The translations under genes and the position numbers were made by a program. From contig JAGTJU010000002.1 in NCBI GenBank assembly GCA_022184915.1, forward strand, positions 372,001-436,000: 64,000 bases of DNA, read 5' to 3'. The stretch is from Myxococcales bacterium. Its GTDB lineage: Bacteria; Myxococcota_A; Polyangia; Fen-1088. Below are positions 24,739 through 33,400 of the stretch, in pieces (positions within the stretch are counted from its first letter, which is position 1; every line of letters begins with the position of its first letter). Under the pieces are notes generated by a model. It had not been told where the DNA came from, ran no database searches, and saw nothing but the letters and a program-made list of their open reading frames with translations.

Positions 24739-26103
24739 TCAGCTCGCCCGACCCTGCTTCTTCGCAAGCACCAGCAGACCGTCGACGGGCTTGGCCTTCT
24801 CGAGGCGTAGGTGCACGCAGGCGATGAGCTTCGGGCTGAGGCCTGCGCCCTTGAGCACCCTGCGCACGTAGGTCTCCGTTTGGCTGTAGCGCCCATGGGG
24901 ATGAATCGCAAAGCCGTCGGGTGCGTGGGCCTCATCGGCGCGCTCCACCGTAAAGGCCAGAAGCCCGTTCGGACGTAGCGCCCTCGCCAGGGACTCCACC
25001 GGCGCTTCGAGGCGCCCGAAGTAACAAAGCGTGTCTGCGGACACCACGAGGTCGTAGCATGCGGGGCGGCCGAAGAAGTGCGCCGTCAGCTCGGCCACTG
25101 TCAGCTCATCGTAGGCGGGGGCATCGCCCACCTTGCGATCCCGCGCGTGGTTCACCATGGCTTTGGACAGGTCGACCCCGTCGAGCGTGCGGGCCCACGG
25201 GCGCAAGAGCGGCCCGCACAGGCCCGTCCCACAACCCGCATCGGCCACATCGAAGCGCGGCGCCGGAGGGCCGAGGTACTCCTCGATGGCCTGCGCCAGT
25301 AGAGCCGGCGCGCGGTACTGCAGGCCCGACAGCACTTTATCGAAGCTGTTGGCGAACCTGTCGAAGGTGGAGGCCACGAAGGCGTCGGACGCCCGCTCGG
25401 GGATCGCCTGCTGCGTACAGGCGGCCAGCAGGTGTTGGGGATAGGGGTTTTCGGGTTCGAGAGCCACCCAGCGCCTGTAGACCTCCGCGGCTTCTTCAAT
25501 CTGCCCCACGGCATAAAGCGCGGCACCGAGGCCACGGTAGGAATCGGGATGCTGAGGGCGCAGGAGGATGGCCTGCTTGAAGGCCTCGAGGGCTTCGTGC
25601 GGACGCTTGCGCAGCCGGAGCACGTTGCCCAGCGTATGGTGGGCATCGGCGTGGGCGGGCTGCAGCTCCAAAGCCTTGCGGGCGGCCGCCTCGGCCTCTT
25701 CGAGGCGGTCTTGCTCCTTGAGCGCCGTTCCCAGGTTGTTCCAGGCGTCTGCGTGCTGTGGCTCGATCTCGAGCACCTTGCGATAGGCCACCTCGGCGTC
25801 GGCCACGCGTTCGGCCTGCAGCAACATGTTGCCCAGGTTGTTCCAGGCATCGGTGTAGCGAGGCGCAACCACCAGGGCGCGTTCGATGGACGCGATGGCC
25901 TCTGCAAAGCGGCCTGTCTGGTGAAGGCCGAGGCCTCGAAAATGAAGGGCGCTTGCGTGTTCGGGCGCCACCTCCAAGATGCGGTCGCACAGCTTGAGGC
26001 CATCGTTCGTGTTGCCGTCCCTCAACATCTCGACGGCGAAGGCCAGGGCGTCATCGATAGACATCTCCCGGGGGGTGGGCGTTGCAGCGTGCGAGTCAGT
26101 CAC
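24739..26103 (-). CDS. TPR protein fused to a class I methyltransferase
   Basis: 454 residues. Residues ~15-220 contain six clear tetratricopeptide repeats (DAWNNLGNMLLQAERVADAE and variants, each ~34 residues). Residues ~275-440 are an SAM-dependent methyltransferase with motif I VADAGCGTGLCG, then DGVDLSKAM, and a YDLVVSADTLCYF strand. The order TPR then methyltransferase is common in proteobacterial proteins of unknown target. The TPR part presumably presents a protein partner. GTG 26103 is the longest start; ATG 26064, with GGGAG just upstream, is an alternative. No signal peptide. Confidence 0.88.
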   Translation of the reverse strand: MTDSHAATPTPREMSIDDALAFAVEMLRDGNTNDGLKLCDRILEVAPEHASALHFRGLGLHQTGRFAEAIASIERALVVAPRYTDAWNNLGNMLLQAERVADAEVAYRKVLEIEPQHADAWNNLGTALKEQDRLEEAEAAARKALELQPAHADAHHTLGNVLRLRKRPHEALEAFKQAILLRPQHPDSYRGLGAALYAVGQIEEAAEVYRRWVALEPENPYPQHLLAACTQQAIPERASDAFVASTFDRFANSFDKVLSGLQYRAPALLAQAIEEYLGPPAPRFDVADAGCGTGLCGPLLRPWARTLDGVDLSKAMVNHARDRKVGDAPAYDELTVAELTAHFFGRPACYDLVVSADTLCYFGRLEAPVESLARALRPNGLLAFTVERADEAHAPDGFAIHPHGRYSQTETYVRRVLKGAGLSPKLIACVHLRLEKAKPVDGLLVLAKKQGRAS

Positions 26104-26147
26104 GATGCGCCAACATTATCACGCACGGGTTGGCTGACACCAGGCGC

Positions 26148-27599
26148 TCACATCTGCACGATCACCCTTCGGTATGACGTGAGCGGTGGTGAGCCCGTGT
26201 CCGTCACTTCCAGGATCACGTGAAGGTCGGTATGGGCGCCGTCCTGAGGGGCGCGCAGGCGCACGCGGGGCCCTTCGGCCGGGGGGGGGCTGTGCGCGCC
26301 CAGGTAGGTGCCCGCTTCGGCGTAGGTCCACCAGCGGAAGGTCAGGGGCTGAGCGTCGGGGTCCGAGGATGCCGACGCGTCGAGAGTGAGACTCTCCCCC
26401 GGAGGGACCCGCCTTTGCAGGATCGCGAGCGAGGTGTCCCCGTCGACGACGGCGTGCGGGGGGTGATTCGCTTCGCCGACGGGCTTCACACACCAATCCA
26501 TGCGCGCCGCGAAGCTGTTCTGAAACGCGGACCGCCAGCGGTACACGGTGGCGCGCGCTTCGGTGCGGCCGGCGACGCTATCGGCGGCGTCGCGAAACAC
26601 ACGTGGGTTGTTTGCCGAGGGGACAAAGCGGCCGCCCCATCCCCCAAAGGCGGGCTGCTCGGGATCGGACAAGCCCTGATTCAAAAAGTAAAACCACGAG
26701 GGCGTGTCCCCTTCTTTGAGAGCACCGTGGGGGTTCGGGGCGGTCCAGGTCTTGGGCGGGTAAAGTGCGCCCAGGGGCCCGTGCCCCGTGCGTACGTTCT
26801 CCTCCAGCCAAGCGCGCGAGGTGAGCTCTTCGTCGCCGCCCAGGTACATGCCCCGGTAAACGGAGGGGCGCCGATCGATGTTGGGTCCGCCCACAGTGCG
26901 AGGCTGTGCGTCCACGACGTCCAAGACGTAAAACAGCGTGGGAAAGGTCTCGAGAATGTAGGGCCCACTGTCGTCTTGATGATCGATGGCATGCACCCGG
27001 AGCTTGCTCACGAAGCGCTCGACCTCGTCGGCGCTGCGGTCGTGCTTGACCCGGTAGAGCGCCTGCGCGAGCTCCGTGGGCCCCCCCCAGACGGCGACGT
27101 TCACGGGCCCTGTTTCGGCAGCGTCCACCCGCGCGATGATCCAGTTCGAGCCCTCGGTGTCGTGCCCCTCGCCGACGTGGGCGCGGCCTCGGTGGGGATT
27201 GCCCGCCTTCACCACGCTGTGAAGCGCTGCGGGCTTGGGAAAGCCGGGGGCGTGCTGGGACAGCTGCGTGAAGACCTGGGCATAGGCGTCAATCTGCTGG
27301 TGAATCGACGCGGGGTGCACCACGTGCCGATCCAGCTCCCCCGGGGTGCCGGCGGCCGACGCGATGAGGCCTTCGATGCGGAACAGATTGGCATGGACGA
27401 GCAGCCGCACGAGGGCTTGTTCGTCGTCGGGATCACCACCGATGTCCGTGGTGACGATGAGGCGAGGCCGCTCCGGCGGCGCCTCTGGTGGTACCTGTTG
27501 GGTTCGTGGCGCGGTTTGTTCGGAACGACCTGTCGTGCAGCTTGCGAGCAGCAGAGCGGCGGCCGCGGGGACGAGGGGCGAAGACGGGCGGAAGGCCAT
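26148..27599 (-). CDS. DUF1593 (nucleoside hydrolase-like) lipoprotein
   Basis: 483 residues. A signal sequence ends in LLLASC (lipid Cys21). The DUF1593 domain begins LIVTTDIGGDPDDEQ, whose Asp cluster (52, 56, 58, 59) mirrors the calcium-binding DxDxxxDD motif of nucleoside hydrolases. The C-terminal ~90 residues are an Ig/PKD-like beta-domain (LDASASSDPDAQPLTFRWW). DUF1593 proteins are exported, uncharacterised and often linked to polysaccharide use. Most family members have the same two-domain build. The divergent neighbour is the DUF2064 gene. Confidence 0.88.
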   Translation of the reverse strand: MAFRPSSPLVPAAAALLLASCTTGRSEQTAPRTQQVPPEAPPERPRLIVTTDIGGDPDDEQALVRLLVHANLFRIEGLIASAAGTPGELDRHVVHPASIHQQIDAYAQVFTQLSQHAPGFPKPAALHSVVKAGNPHRGRAHVGEGHDTEGSNWIIARVDAAETGPVNVAVWGGPTELAQALYRVKHDRSADEVERFVSKLRVHAIDHQDDSGPYILETFPTLFYVLDVVDAQPRTVGGPNIDRRPSVYRGMYLGGDEELTSRAWLEENVRTGHGPLGALYPPKTWTAPNPHGALKEGDTPSWFYFLNQGLSDPEQPAFGGWGGRFVPSANNPRVFRDAADSVAGRTEARATVYRWRSAFQNSFAARMDWCVKPVGEANHPPHAVVDGDTSLAILQRRVPPGESLTLDASASSDPDAQPLTFRWWTYAEAGTYLGAHSPPPAEGPRVRLRAPQDGAHTDLHVILEVTDTGSPPLTSYRRVIVQM

Positions 27600-27704
27600 G
27601 GGGCGAAAGCTACCTCAGGGGCGGCCATCCCGCGCCTCTCTTCGTCAGTCCCCGCACGGGTTGCCCCGAGCCGCTAAGCTCCGGGGACCTCCTCGTGATT
27701 TGTG

Positions 27705-28379
27705 ATGACGAACGCCGCTATGACGCCCATCACGCTCTGTGTGTTCGCCAAGCCGCCTGTGCCTGGACAGGTCAAGACCCGCTTGGCCCGTACGGTGGGC
27801 AGGGACGCCGCGGCCGACCTGGCGCGCGCCTTTTTCGATGACACGCTGGCCGGTCTCGTGGTCTTGCCATGGGCACACGTGATTGTGGCCCTGGCGGCGC
27901 CGTGGCCTGCCTGCCCCTTTCCCGGTGGGCAGATCTGGCTTCAGGGGCCGGGCGACCTGGGGCAGAAAATGGAGGCCGTCCTCGCGCGTGCGCTCGCACG
28001 GGGTCTTCCGGTCATGGCCCTTGGGACCGATGCCCCCGGCCTACCGGTGGCGCGACTCGAGGCGGCTCGGGACCTGCTGCTGGCGGGGCGGGCGGAGGCC
28101 GTGTTGGGGCCGGCCGACGACGGCGGGTTTTATCTTTTGGGGCTCTCTTCGTGCCCACCTGGTGTGTTGCATGACTTGCCGTGGAGCGTGCCGGAGACCT
28201 GTGGCGCCACGGCTGCGCGCCTGCAAAGTCGTGGCATGTCCGTTGCCCTCGTGGAGTCCTGGTTCGACGTGGACGACGAGGTGGGCCTGCGTCGGCTCAG
28301 CCACCTTCTGGCCAGGGGCGAGGTGAGCGCCCCCCGCACCGCCGAGGTGATCGCGCGCCTCGGGATAGGGCTTCGATGA
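27705..28379 (+). CDS. TIGR04282/DUF2064-type nucleotidyl/glycosyltransferase-like protein
   Basis: 224 residues. It begins ITLCVFAKPPVPGQVKTRLA, the family signature (nucleotide-sugar-transferase-like fold with the K-T-R-L motif), followed by GTDAPGLP and a GPADDGGFYLLGL block. The family is named 'rSAM/selenodomain-associated transferase 1' because it travels with the radical SAM protein ArsS; one such protein lies 5 kb downstream. It is coupled to the next gene by a four-base ATGA overlap. The reaction is unproven; a role in handling the sugar part of arsenosugars or a related thio/selenosugar is inference. Start ATG 27705 (GTG 27702 possible). Confidence 0.85.
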   Translation: MTNAAMTPITLCVFAKPPVPGQVKTRLARTVGRDAAADLARAFFDDTLAGLVVLPWAHVIVALAAPWPACPFPGGQIWLQGPGDLGQKMEAVLARALARGLPVMALGTDAPGLPVARLEAARDLLLAGRAEAVLGPADDGGFYLLGLSSCPPGVLHDLPWSVPETCGATAARLQSRGMSVALVESWFDVDDEVGLRRLSHLLARGEVSAPRTAEVIARLGIGLR

Positions 28380-29089
28380 GCGCAAGGGCGCGCGAGCTCT
28401 CGATCGGGGTGGTGATTCCCACCTTGAACGAAGCCGAACGTATCGGTTCCCAGCTTTCTGCCTTGCGAGACGCCCGGGGTTTCGCGCGGGTGGTCGTGAG
28501 CGATGGCGGCAGCCAGGACGACACGTTGGCGCTCGTACGTCGCCATCCCGAGGTCACGCTCGTCGAAGGTCCCTGCGGACGAGCCCCGCAGATGAACCGC
28601 GGCGCCGCGTGTCTTGCGGACATGGACGTGCTTTGCTTCGTTCACGCCGACGTGCGTCTGCCCGTGGAGGCGCCCCGTCTGATTCAACGCGCCCTGGATC
28701 GACACGACACCGTGGCGGGCGCGTTTCGGACATGGACCATCGCCGACGGCGTTCGTCGTCCCTGGTGGCGCCCCTTGTTGCACCTGGCAGATTTGAGGTC
28801 GCGCTACGCGGGCTTGCCTTACGGAGATCAGGCGCTGTTCGTCAGGCGTGAGGTCTTCGAGAGGCTAGGGGGCTTTCCGGAGCAGCCGCTGATGGAGGAT
28901 CTCGAGTTGTCTCGGCGTCTGCGTCGCCAGGGCCGCATCGCGCGGGTCAAGGCGTCTGTCACGGTCTCGGGACGGCGGTTCATCGAGCGGCCCGTGTTTT
29001 TCACGGCCGTAGTGAACGTCTTTCCTCTGCTCTACCGCGTCGGGGTTCCTGCGCACACCCTGCGGAAGCTCTACGACGACATTCGGTGA
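28376..29089 (+). CDS. Glycosyltransferase family 2, TIGR04283-type (rSAM-associated transferase 2)
   Basis: 237 residues from ATG 28376, overlapping the previous stop by four bases. The GT2 fold is clear: IGVVIPTLNEAERI, then VVVSDGGSQDDT, and an FVHADVRLP block (the metal-binding region, HAD instead of DxD). The PYGDQALFVRREVFERLGGF motif and C-terminal helices complete it. The length and sequence match the TIGR04283 group that pairs with TIGR04282 and the radical SAM/selenodomain protein. The donor and acceptor are unknown. One likely hydrophobic segment near the C-terminus may touch the membrane. Confidence 0.88.
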   Translation: MSARARELSIGVVIPTLNEAERIGSQLSALRDARGFARVVVSDGGSQDDTLALVRRHPEVTLVEGPCGRAPQMNRGAACLADMDVLCFVHADVRLPVEAPRLIQRALDRHDTVAGAFRTWTIADGVRRPWWRPLLHLADLRSRYAGLPYGDQALFVRREVFERLGGFPEQPLMEDLELSRRLRRQGRIARVKASVTVSGRRFIERPVFFTAVVNVFPLLYRVGVPAHTLRKLYDDIR

Positions 29090-29123
29090 AGGTCTCGGGT
29101 GCGGACCTTAGGGCCTCTCCGCC

Positions 29124-30089
29124 TCAACGAAAGAGCTGCAGCGCCTCGGAGCGCGCTTCGTTGAGCTCGGGCCACAGCTTGGCGAGCTCCTCTGCGGAGA
29201 ACGACGCGAACGAGGCGTCGGGTCCCGAGGCCAGCTTCTTGAGAGCCGCGGGGTCGGGCGCGCCGGGGACGCGAATCAGCGCCTCGAGCTGGTCGGCCAA
29301 CCGCAACAGAGCTACCAACGATCCCACCTGTCCAGCATGCGCGTAGGCGCGCCCGGGCTGATGGTGCCAGGCCACCACCTGGGGCACCGGATCGGGGATC
29401 TGCCATCCCACCAAGACGTGCCCCCCCAGCACGGCGTGGTCGAAGCCCAGCATGCGCCGCTCGTCCAGATGAATGCGGTCAGGCTCTGCCGCGATGGCGT
29501 TGCCCAGGCTCTGGTACTCCTCTTCATCGGATTGCAGCAGCAGAAGCTTCCCCATGTCGTGAAGAAGCCCGCACAAAAACGCGGTGCCCGAAGGAACCAC
29601 CCGGCGCGCCGCCAGTGTCCTGACGATCGCCGCGGTACCGGCAGAGTGATCGCGGACCAGCTTGCCCGCTCCCGTGGCATCGTTCAACACGCTCATCGCA
29701 CCCACCGAGGCCACGAGCTCGGTCACCGTGCGCGCTCCCATCCGGATCATCGCCTCACCCACGCTCACGCAGGCGTCTCGACCGCGGAAGAGGGGCGAGT
29801 TGGCCGTACGCAAGAGCTTCGCGCAAAGCGAGGGATCCTCCTCGATCATGCGGAGTACGGCGCGGTGCTCGAAGTCGGGTTGGGCCAACTTCGCAAGCAC
29901 CTTTTGCACCACCACGGGAAAGGGGCGCAGGCCCTCCACCTCGCCCAAGAACGCAGCGAAATGCGTGGACGCTTCTTGGTTGCTGGCCTGGAGATCGTCC
30001 TCCCCAAACCACAGCTCCTCCAGGATCGTTTCTCCCAGTTTTCTCGAATTCAAGGCGCCCACCGGTTGTTTGAATCGGCAGGGGCTCAC
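29124..30089 (-). CDS. HDOD domain protein
   Basis: 321 residues. Residues ~55-255 are an HDOD domain, a degenerate HD phosphohydrolase fold used in signalling: LRTANSPLFRG, then GLLHDMGKLLLLQ with the H-D pair still present, then FDHAVLGGHVLVGW and VAWHHQPGRAY. HDOD proteins act in motility, stress and surface signalling in delta-proteobacteria-like groups, mostly as protein-protein modules. It starts at GTG 30089 beside a GGGG stretch. The 34 bases between its end and the GT2 stop carry nothing visible. Confidence 0.85.
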   Translation of the reverse strand: MSPCRFKQPVGALNSRKLGETILEELWFGEDDLQASNQEASTHFAAFLGEVEGLRPFPVVVQKVLAKLAQPDFEHRAVLRMIEEDPSLCAKLLRTANSPLFRGRDACVSVGEAMIRMGARTVTELVASVGAMSVLNDATGAGKLVRDHSAGTAAIVRTLAARRVVPSGTAFLCGLLHDMGKLLLLQSDEEEYQSLGNAIAAEPDRIHLDERRMLGFDHAVLGGHVLVGWQIPDPVPQVVAWHHQPGRAYAHAGQVGSLVALLRLADQLEALIRVPGAPDPAALKKLASGPDASFASFSAEELAKLWPELNEARSEALQLFR

Positions 30090-30132
30090 CCCCGCTTGAG
30101 ACGTGGCACAAGCTCCTCGTGAGCCCGGGTGC

Positions 30133-30169
30133 GTCGCGCTCCTGTTGCGTCATTTGCCAGGAGCGCGAC
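30133..30169 (-). terminator. Strong hairpin after TULIP-like gene
   Basis: Perfect 12-base GC-rich arms (30133-30144 and 30158-30169) with a 13-base loop, starting 12 bases past the stop of the TULIP-like gene on the minus strand. There is no T-run after it, so it may act with Rho or protect the mRNA end. Confidence 0.55.
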
Positions 30170-30181
30170 CCGCACCGTGCT

Positions 30182-31516
30182 TTACGCCGCTGACCGCGCC
30201 AGCACTTTGGCGACGGCGGCCTCGGTCGAGCTCACGCTCGCCTTGGCTTGCACCAGGAGCAGGCTGTTGCCGGCGGTGGCCGAGGTGGTCGCCTGGTTGA
30301 CGTGCACCGAGATCTCCTTGCCCGCAAGAGGGATGGAGATGGACGGAATCGTGTACACAGGGATGGAAAGCCCCGAGAGTGCGTCCTTGATGAGCGGACC
30401 AAAGACGGCGTTGAGGGCGTCGGCAAGGCCGTCGAGCAGGGGCGACAAGATCCACTCGACCCAGTCGGGGATGCTGCCCCAGGAGAAGCTGAAGCTCGGC
30501 AGCACGATCCCAGCCACCTGCACCACCAGCTCACCGTTGACGACGGAGGGTTGAAGCGTCGCGGTGAGCGACGCGGTTGCGGAAGGACCGAAGCTGAAGT
30601 TCGGGAGCGGCCAGGGCGTGTGAACCGTGAGCTGCGCGGAGGCATTGGCCACGGCCGTCGCCGTGAGGCTGCCGTCCGCATTGATTGTGATGCCCTGGGG
30701 CGGAAGCACCTGCGCCCGCGCCTCACCGCTGATGATCTTCCAATCGAATCCCGTCGAGGGTCCGATGGGGAAGGGGATGCTGGCGGCGGCCGTCAAGGCG
30801 GCCACGTCGGTGGCCACGTAGACGCAACCGGTTGGCCAGGTGGACGGTGGAGGGACGTCGGGCGGGGTCGCGCCCAGGGCGGAGTAGGCGGTGACGTACG
30901 GCGCGTTCACGACCGGCACAGGCATGCTGACCTGCAGGGACCCGTACGCGAGCGCGGGGATCTGAATGGGCGACAGAATGTTTTGGTTCAGGTAGGGAAT
31001 CAGAAATCCCGGCACGAACCCTTCGTTGAGCAGAGCTTGAAGCGCCGACTGCCCAGGAATGTTGAGCGCTGCGGTAACCACCTGTACGGTCAGGACGTTG
31101 TTGCCCGAAACGACGGCGGCGTCGATCGAGACCGTGGCCGCCAAGGACGCGGTGACCTGGGTGGGGGTGCCTCCGCCGGTGTAATTCACCGTGAGGGCGA
31201 CGCTCGAGGCCTGAAGGCCCAAGGTAGCGGTGGTTGCGGCAGCCACGGTCTTTGCGGCAAGCGACTCCGCGGAGGTGGCGCTCGCATGTACGGCGAGGGC
31301 CTTCTTGTACGCTTTCTCCAGCTGCTCCCGATCTGCCTCGGACAGCGTCAGTAGAGCCGTGGGAGCCTGGTTAATGTCGAACGAAACGGAAGAGATGCCC
31401 GCCTCGTTCACCTGAATGGTGTCGCGAAAAAGGCTTGGATACACCGCCGCATACACCTGTGCAATGAGCGTGTTCAATGTGCCGTTGTCAAGACCAGCTG
31501 CAATGTCGAAACCCAT
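30182..31516 (-). CDS. Probable TULIP/P47-like lipid-binding protein
   Basis: 444 residues from ATG 31516, preceded by an AAGGAAGG site. No signal peptide and no transmembrane segment. It starts MGFDIAAGLDNGTLNTLI, like P47-type proteins that open with a short strand and a 'L-N' helix. Two halves, each with long amphipathic strands and a helix rich in Ile/Leu/Phe (FVPGFLIPYLNQNILSP; EWILSPLLDGLADALNAVF), then IPSISIPLAGKEISV, suggest the tubular lipid-binding (TULIP/BPI) fold. Composition is Ala/Val/Ser/Thr/Pro-rich with very few Cys. It is divergent from a PI-PLC X-domain gene. The fold call is inference from pattern, not a database match. Confidence 0.5.
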   Translation of the reverse strand: MGFDIAAGLDNGTLNTLIAQVYAAVYPSLFRDTIQVNEAGISSVSFDINQAPTALLTLSEADREQLEKAYKKALAVHASATSAESLAAKTVAAATTATLGLQASSVALTVNYTGGGTPTQVTASLAATVSIDAAVVSGNNVLTVQVVTAALNIPGQSALQALLNEGFVPGFLIPYLNQNILSPIQIPALAYGSLQVSMPVPVVNAPYVTAYSALGATPPDVPPPSTWPTGCVYVATDVAALTAAASIPFPIGPSTGFDWKIISGEARAQVLPPQGITINADGSLTATAVANASAQLTVHTPWPLPNFSFGPSATASLTATLQPSVVNGELVVQVAGIVLPSFSFSWGSIPDWVEWILSPLLDGLADALNAVFGPLIKDALSGLSIPVYTIPSISIPLAGKEISVHVNQATTSATAGNSLLLVQAKASVSSTEAAVAKVLARSAA

Positions 31517-31707
31517 GATCCCATCCTTCCTTGTGTCCACCTGCGCTCGTAACGAGACGCGGTTTGCCCCATCGTCGGCCCCCGGCAGGAGCTTGATGGA
31601 GAATGCGCATCGATCCCTGCGACCACCACCTGCCGTGGGCGGCTCGGGGCTGAGTTCGTGCACCTGGCTCAAGCTGCCCGGAAGGCGTGCCGAAGCAGCG
31701 CTGCACG

Positions 31708-32751
31708 ATGAGCAAGGCGCCGCAGCTTCAGGAACCGATGGATCTCGCCAACTGGATGTCCAAGACGCCAGGCGTTTTGGCCAAACCGTTGTGGAAGCTC
31801 GTGTTACCCGAGTCGCATGATGCGGGGACCTACGATGTCTCGGGAGGTCTCGTTCCCTCGTTCGCGGATCCCACGTGGGACAAAGTGGTCGAGTATCTCG
31901 ACGCCGAGGGGCTCGGGCATTTGCTGGGCCCTCTGGTGAAGGCGTTTACCCAGGCACAGTCCCTCCCCATCCTACAGCAACTTCGTGCAGGGGTGCGGGT
32001 CTTGGATCTGCGTGTCTGCTGGCTCGAGGATGCATTCTACATCCATCACGGTCCGATCGTCTGTGGCCCGCTCCAGGAAGTTCTGTCTGATATCGCCAGC
32101 TTCCTCGCCGAGACCGAGCGCGAGCTGGTGGTGGCGGTGGCCTCTCACTTCGCGTTCGGCGACTACCCAGGAGGAGAAGCCGCCGCCTGCGAGGCCCTCG
32201 CGACGTGTGTGGTCTCGGCCCTTGGCGATACGCGGTTGGTGCCGCGTCCCGAAGCGCCGATGGAGACGCTGCGGACGGTGCCCCTCTCCTCGCTGATGGC
32301 CACGCGCTCGCAGGCGCTGGTCGTATTCGAGCTGCCCTCGTCCACGCCCAGCGTGGCCTCACCCTGGGTGTGGTTCCCCGATCCCATCGAGGGCTCTTAC
32401 GCGGACTCCACGGATTTGGCCGTGATGGAGAGCCGCGAGCAGTCGTTCCTGGAGGCGCATGCTCAGTCTCCCGAGCAGAGCCTGTTTCAGCTTCAGTGGC
32501 TCCTGACCCCCGACGCCGATTTCGTGATTCGCACCGTGATAGCAGCGCTCGCGAGCGGCGCGGGATCCTTATCCGGCGTGCTCGTTTATCTCGACGCCCA
32601 CGGGTTGACCGCCTTGGCCGCGGAGGCGCACGGGGCGTTGGGGCCCTTCCTCGCGCGGAACGCGGGCCAGCCCATCAACTGCTTGAGGGTGGACGAATGC
32701 GCAGGTTCGCCCGCCGTGGGTTGGGCGATCAGCCTGAGCGCGGCGAGCTGA
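31708..32751 (+). CDS. PI-PLC X-domain-containing protein
   Basis: 347 residues from ATG 31708 (a GTG at 31687 would add seven). The phosphatidylinositol-phospholipase C X-box features are visible: LVLPESHDAGTYD with His37 (general base), QLRAGVRVLDLRVCW with Asp/Arg, and FYIHHGPIV with the second catalytic His (113 or 114). The remaining TIM-barrel part is divergent, and the C-terminal block ends INCLRVDEC. No signal peptide is seen. Bacterial enzymes of this group cleave phosphoinositides or glycosyl-PI anchors. Its partner gene, read the other way, is the TULIP-like protein. Substrate and secretion route unknown. Confidence 0.82.
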   Translation: MSKAPQLQEPMDLANWMSKTPGVLAKPLWKLVLPESHDAGTYDVSGGLVPSFADPTWDKVVEYLDAEGLGHLLGPLVKAFTQAQSLPILQQLRAGVRVLDLRVCWLEDAFYIHHGPIVCGPLQEVLSDIASFLAETERELVVAVASHFAFGDYPGGEAAACEALATCVVSALGDTRLVPRPEAPMETLRTVPLSSLMATRSQALVVFELPSSTPSVASPWVWFPDPIEGSYADSTDLAVMESREQSFLEAHAQSPEQSLFQLQWLLTPDADFVIRTVIAALASGAGSLSGVLVYLDAHGLTALAAEAHGALGPFLARNAGQPINCLRVDECAGSPAVGWAISLSAAS

Positions 32752-32770
32752 GGCTCGAAAAAGTCTGGTG

Positions 32771-32801
32771 AAGCGGGGTCAGCGTTTCGGCGACCCCGCT
32801 T
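32771..32801. terminator. Bidirectional hairpin terminator
   Basis: Perfect 10-base arms (32771-32780, 32792-32801) around an 11-base loop, located between the convergent stops of the PI-PLC gene and the cytochrome P460 gene. The arms begin and end with A/T pairs, so a short T-run flanks each side of the stem. Confidence 0.6.
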
Positions 32802-32807
32802 TCGGGC

Positions 32808-33335
32808 CTACATCGAAAAATCGTGGGTGCGCAGACCGTCGTTCACGTTGGTCTGGTGGCAGTTCACGCACATGGGAACCGACTTGCCCTCGAGGGGAAC
32901 GCCCATGCCGTCGAGGAAGACCTTGCCATCTGGGGTCACCTGGCTCCAGTACCAGTCTGCACCCTGCTTGTGCATGATGGTGAGCGCCATGGGGCCTGCG
33001 TCGGTGGCTGCAGCCCAGTTCTCCTTGACGATCAGGGCGCCGTTGGGGAGTGGCAGGGTCTTCGCGGCGATGGCTTGCCCTACCACGTCGTTGTAGTAGC
33101 TGATGACCTGCATGTTGTTGTGGGTGGGAGAAGGCTTGAGCGTGGGGTTCTCAGCGAACTTGGACCAGTTTCGGTAGCCGGCGGTGAGCGCCAGAACGCT
33201 TTGCGTTTCGGCGGACGCCTGCTGCATGGCCGGACCCGGGGTCATGTCGGTGCTGTCACTCTCATCGTCGCTCCCGCAAGCAGCGGTGAATGCGGGCATG
33301 ATGGCCAGAAGGCCTAGGCGAAGTGTACGGTTCAT
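32808..33335 (-). CDS. Cytochrome P460-type c-heme lipoprotein
   Basis: 175 residues. The signal sequence ends TAAC, with lipid Cys20, then a disordered D/S-rich spacer. The P460 domain covers ~45-175: YRNWSKF at the start, LPNGALIVKENW in the middle, DWYWSQVTPDG, and the c-heme site C156-V-N-C159-H160 near the end. P460 cytochromes carry heme c cross-linked to a Lys and oxidise hydroxylamine or bind nitric oxide; the Lys in LIVKENW is the place to look for the cross-link. It reads from the same strand as arsS, 65 bases downstream, and may or may not share that transcript. Confidence 0.82.
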   Translation of the reverse strand: MNRTLRLGLLAIMPAFTAACGSDDESDSTDMTPGPAMQQASAETQSVLALTAGYRNWSKFAENPTLKPSPTHNNMQVISYYNDVVGQAIAAKTLPLPNGALIVKENWAAATDAGPMALTIMHKQGADWYWSQVTPDGKVFLDGMGVPLEGKSVPMCVNCHQTNVNDGLRTHDFSM

Positions 33336-33400
33336 CGGTGTGTCTCCGGTTAGGGTTCGGGCGATTGGTCTCGCCAGCCCTGCCGTCGTTACACCTTTTT

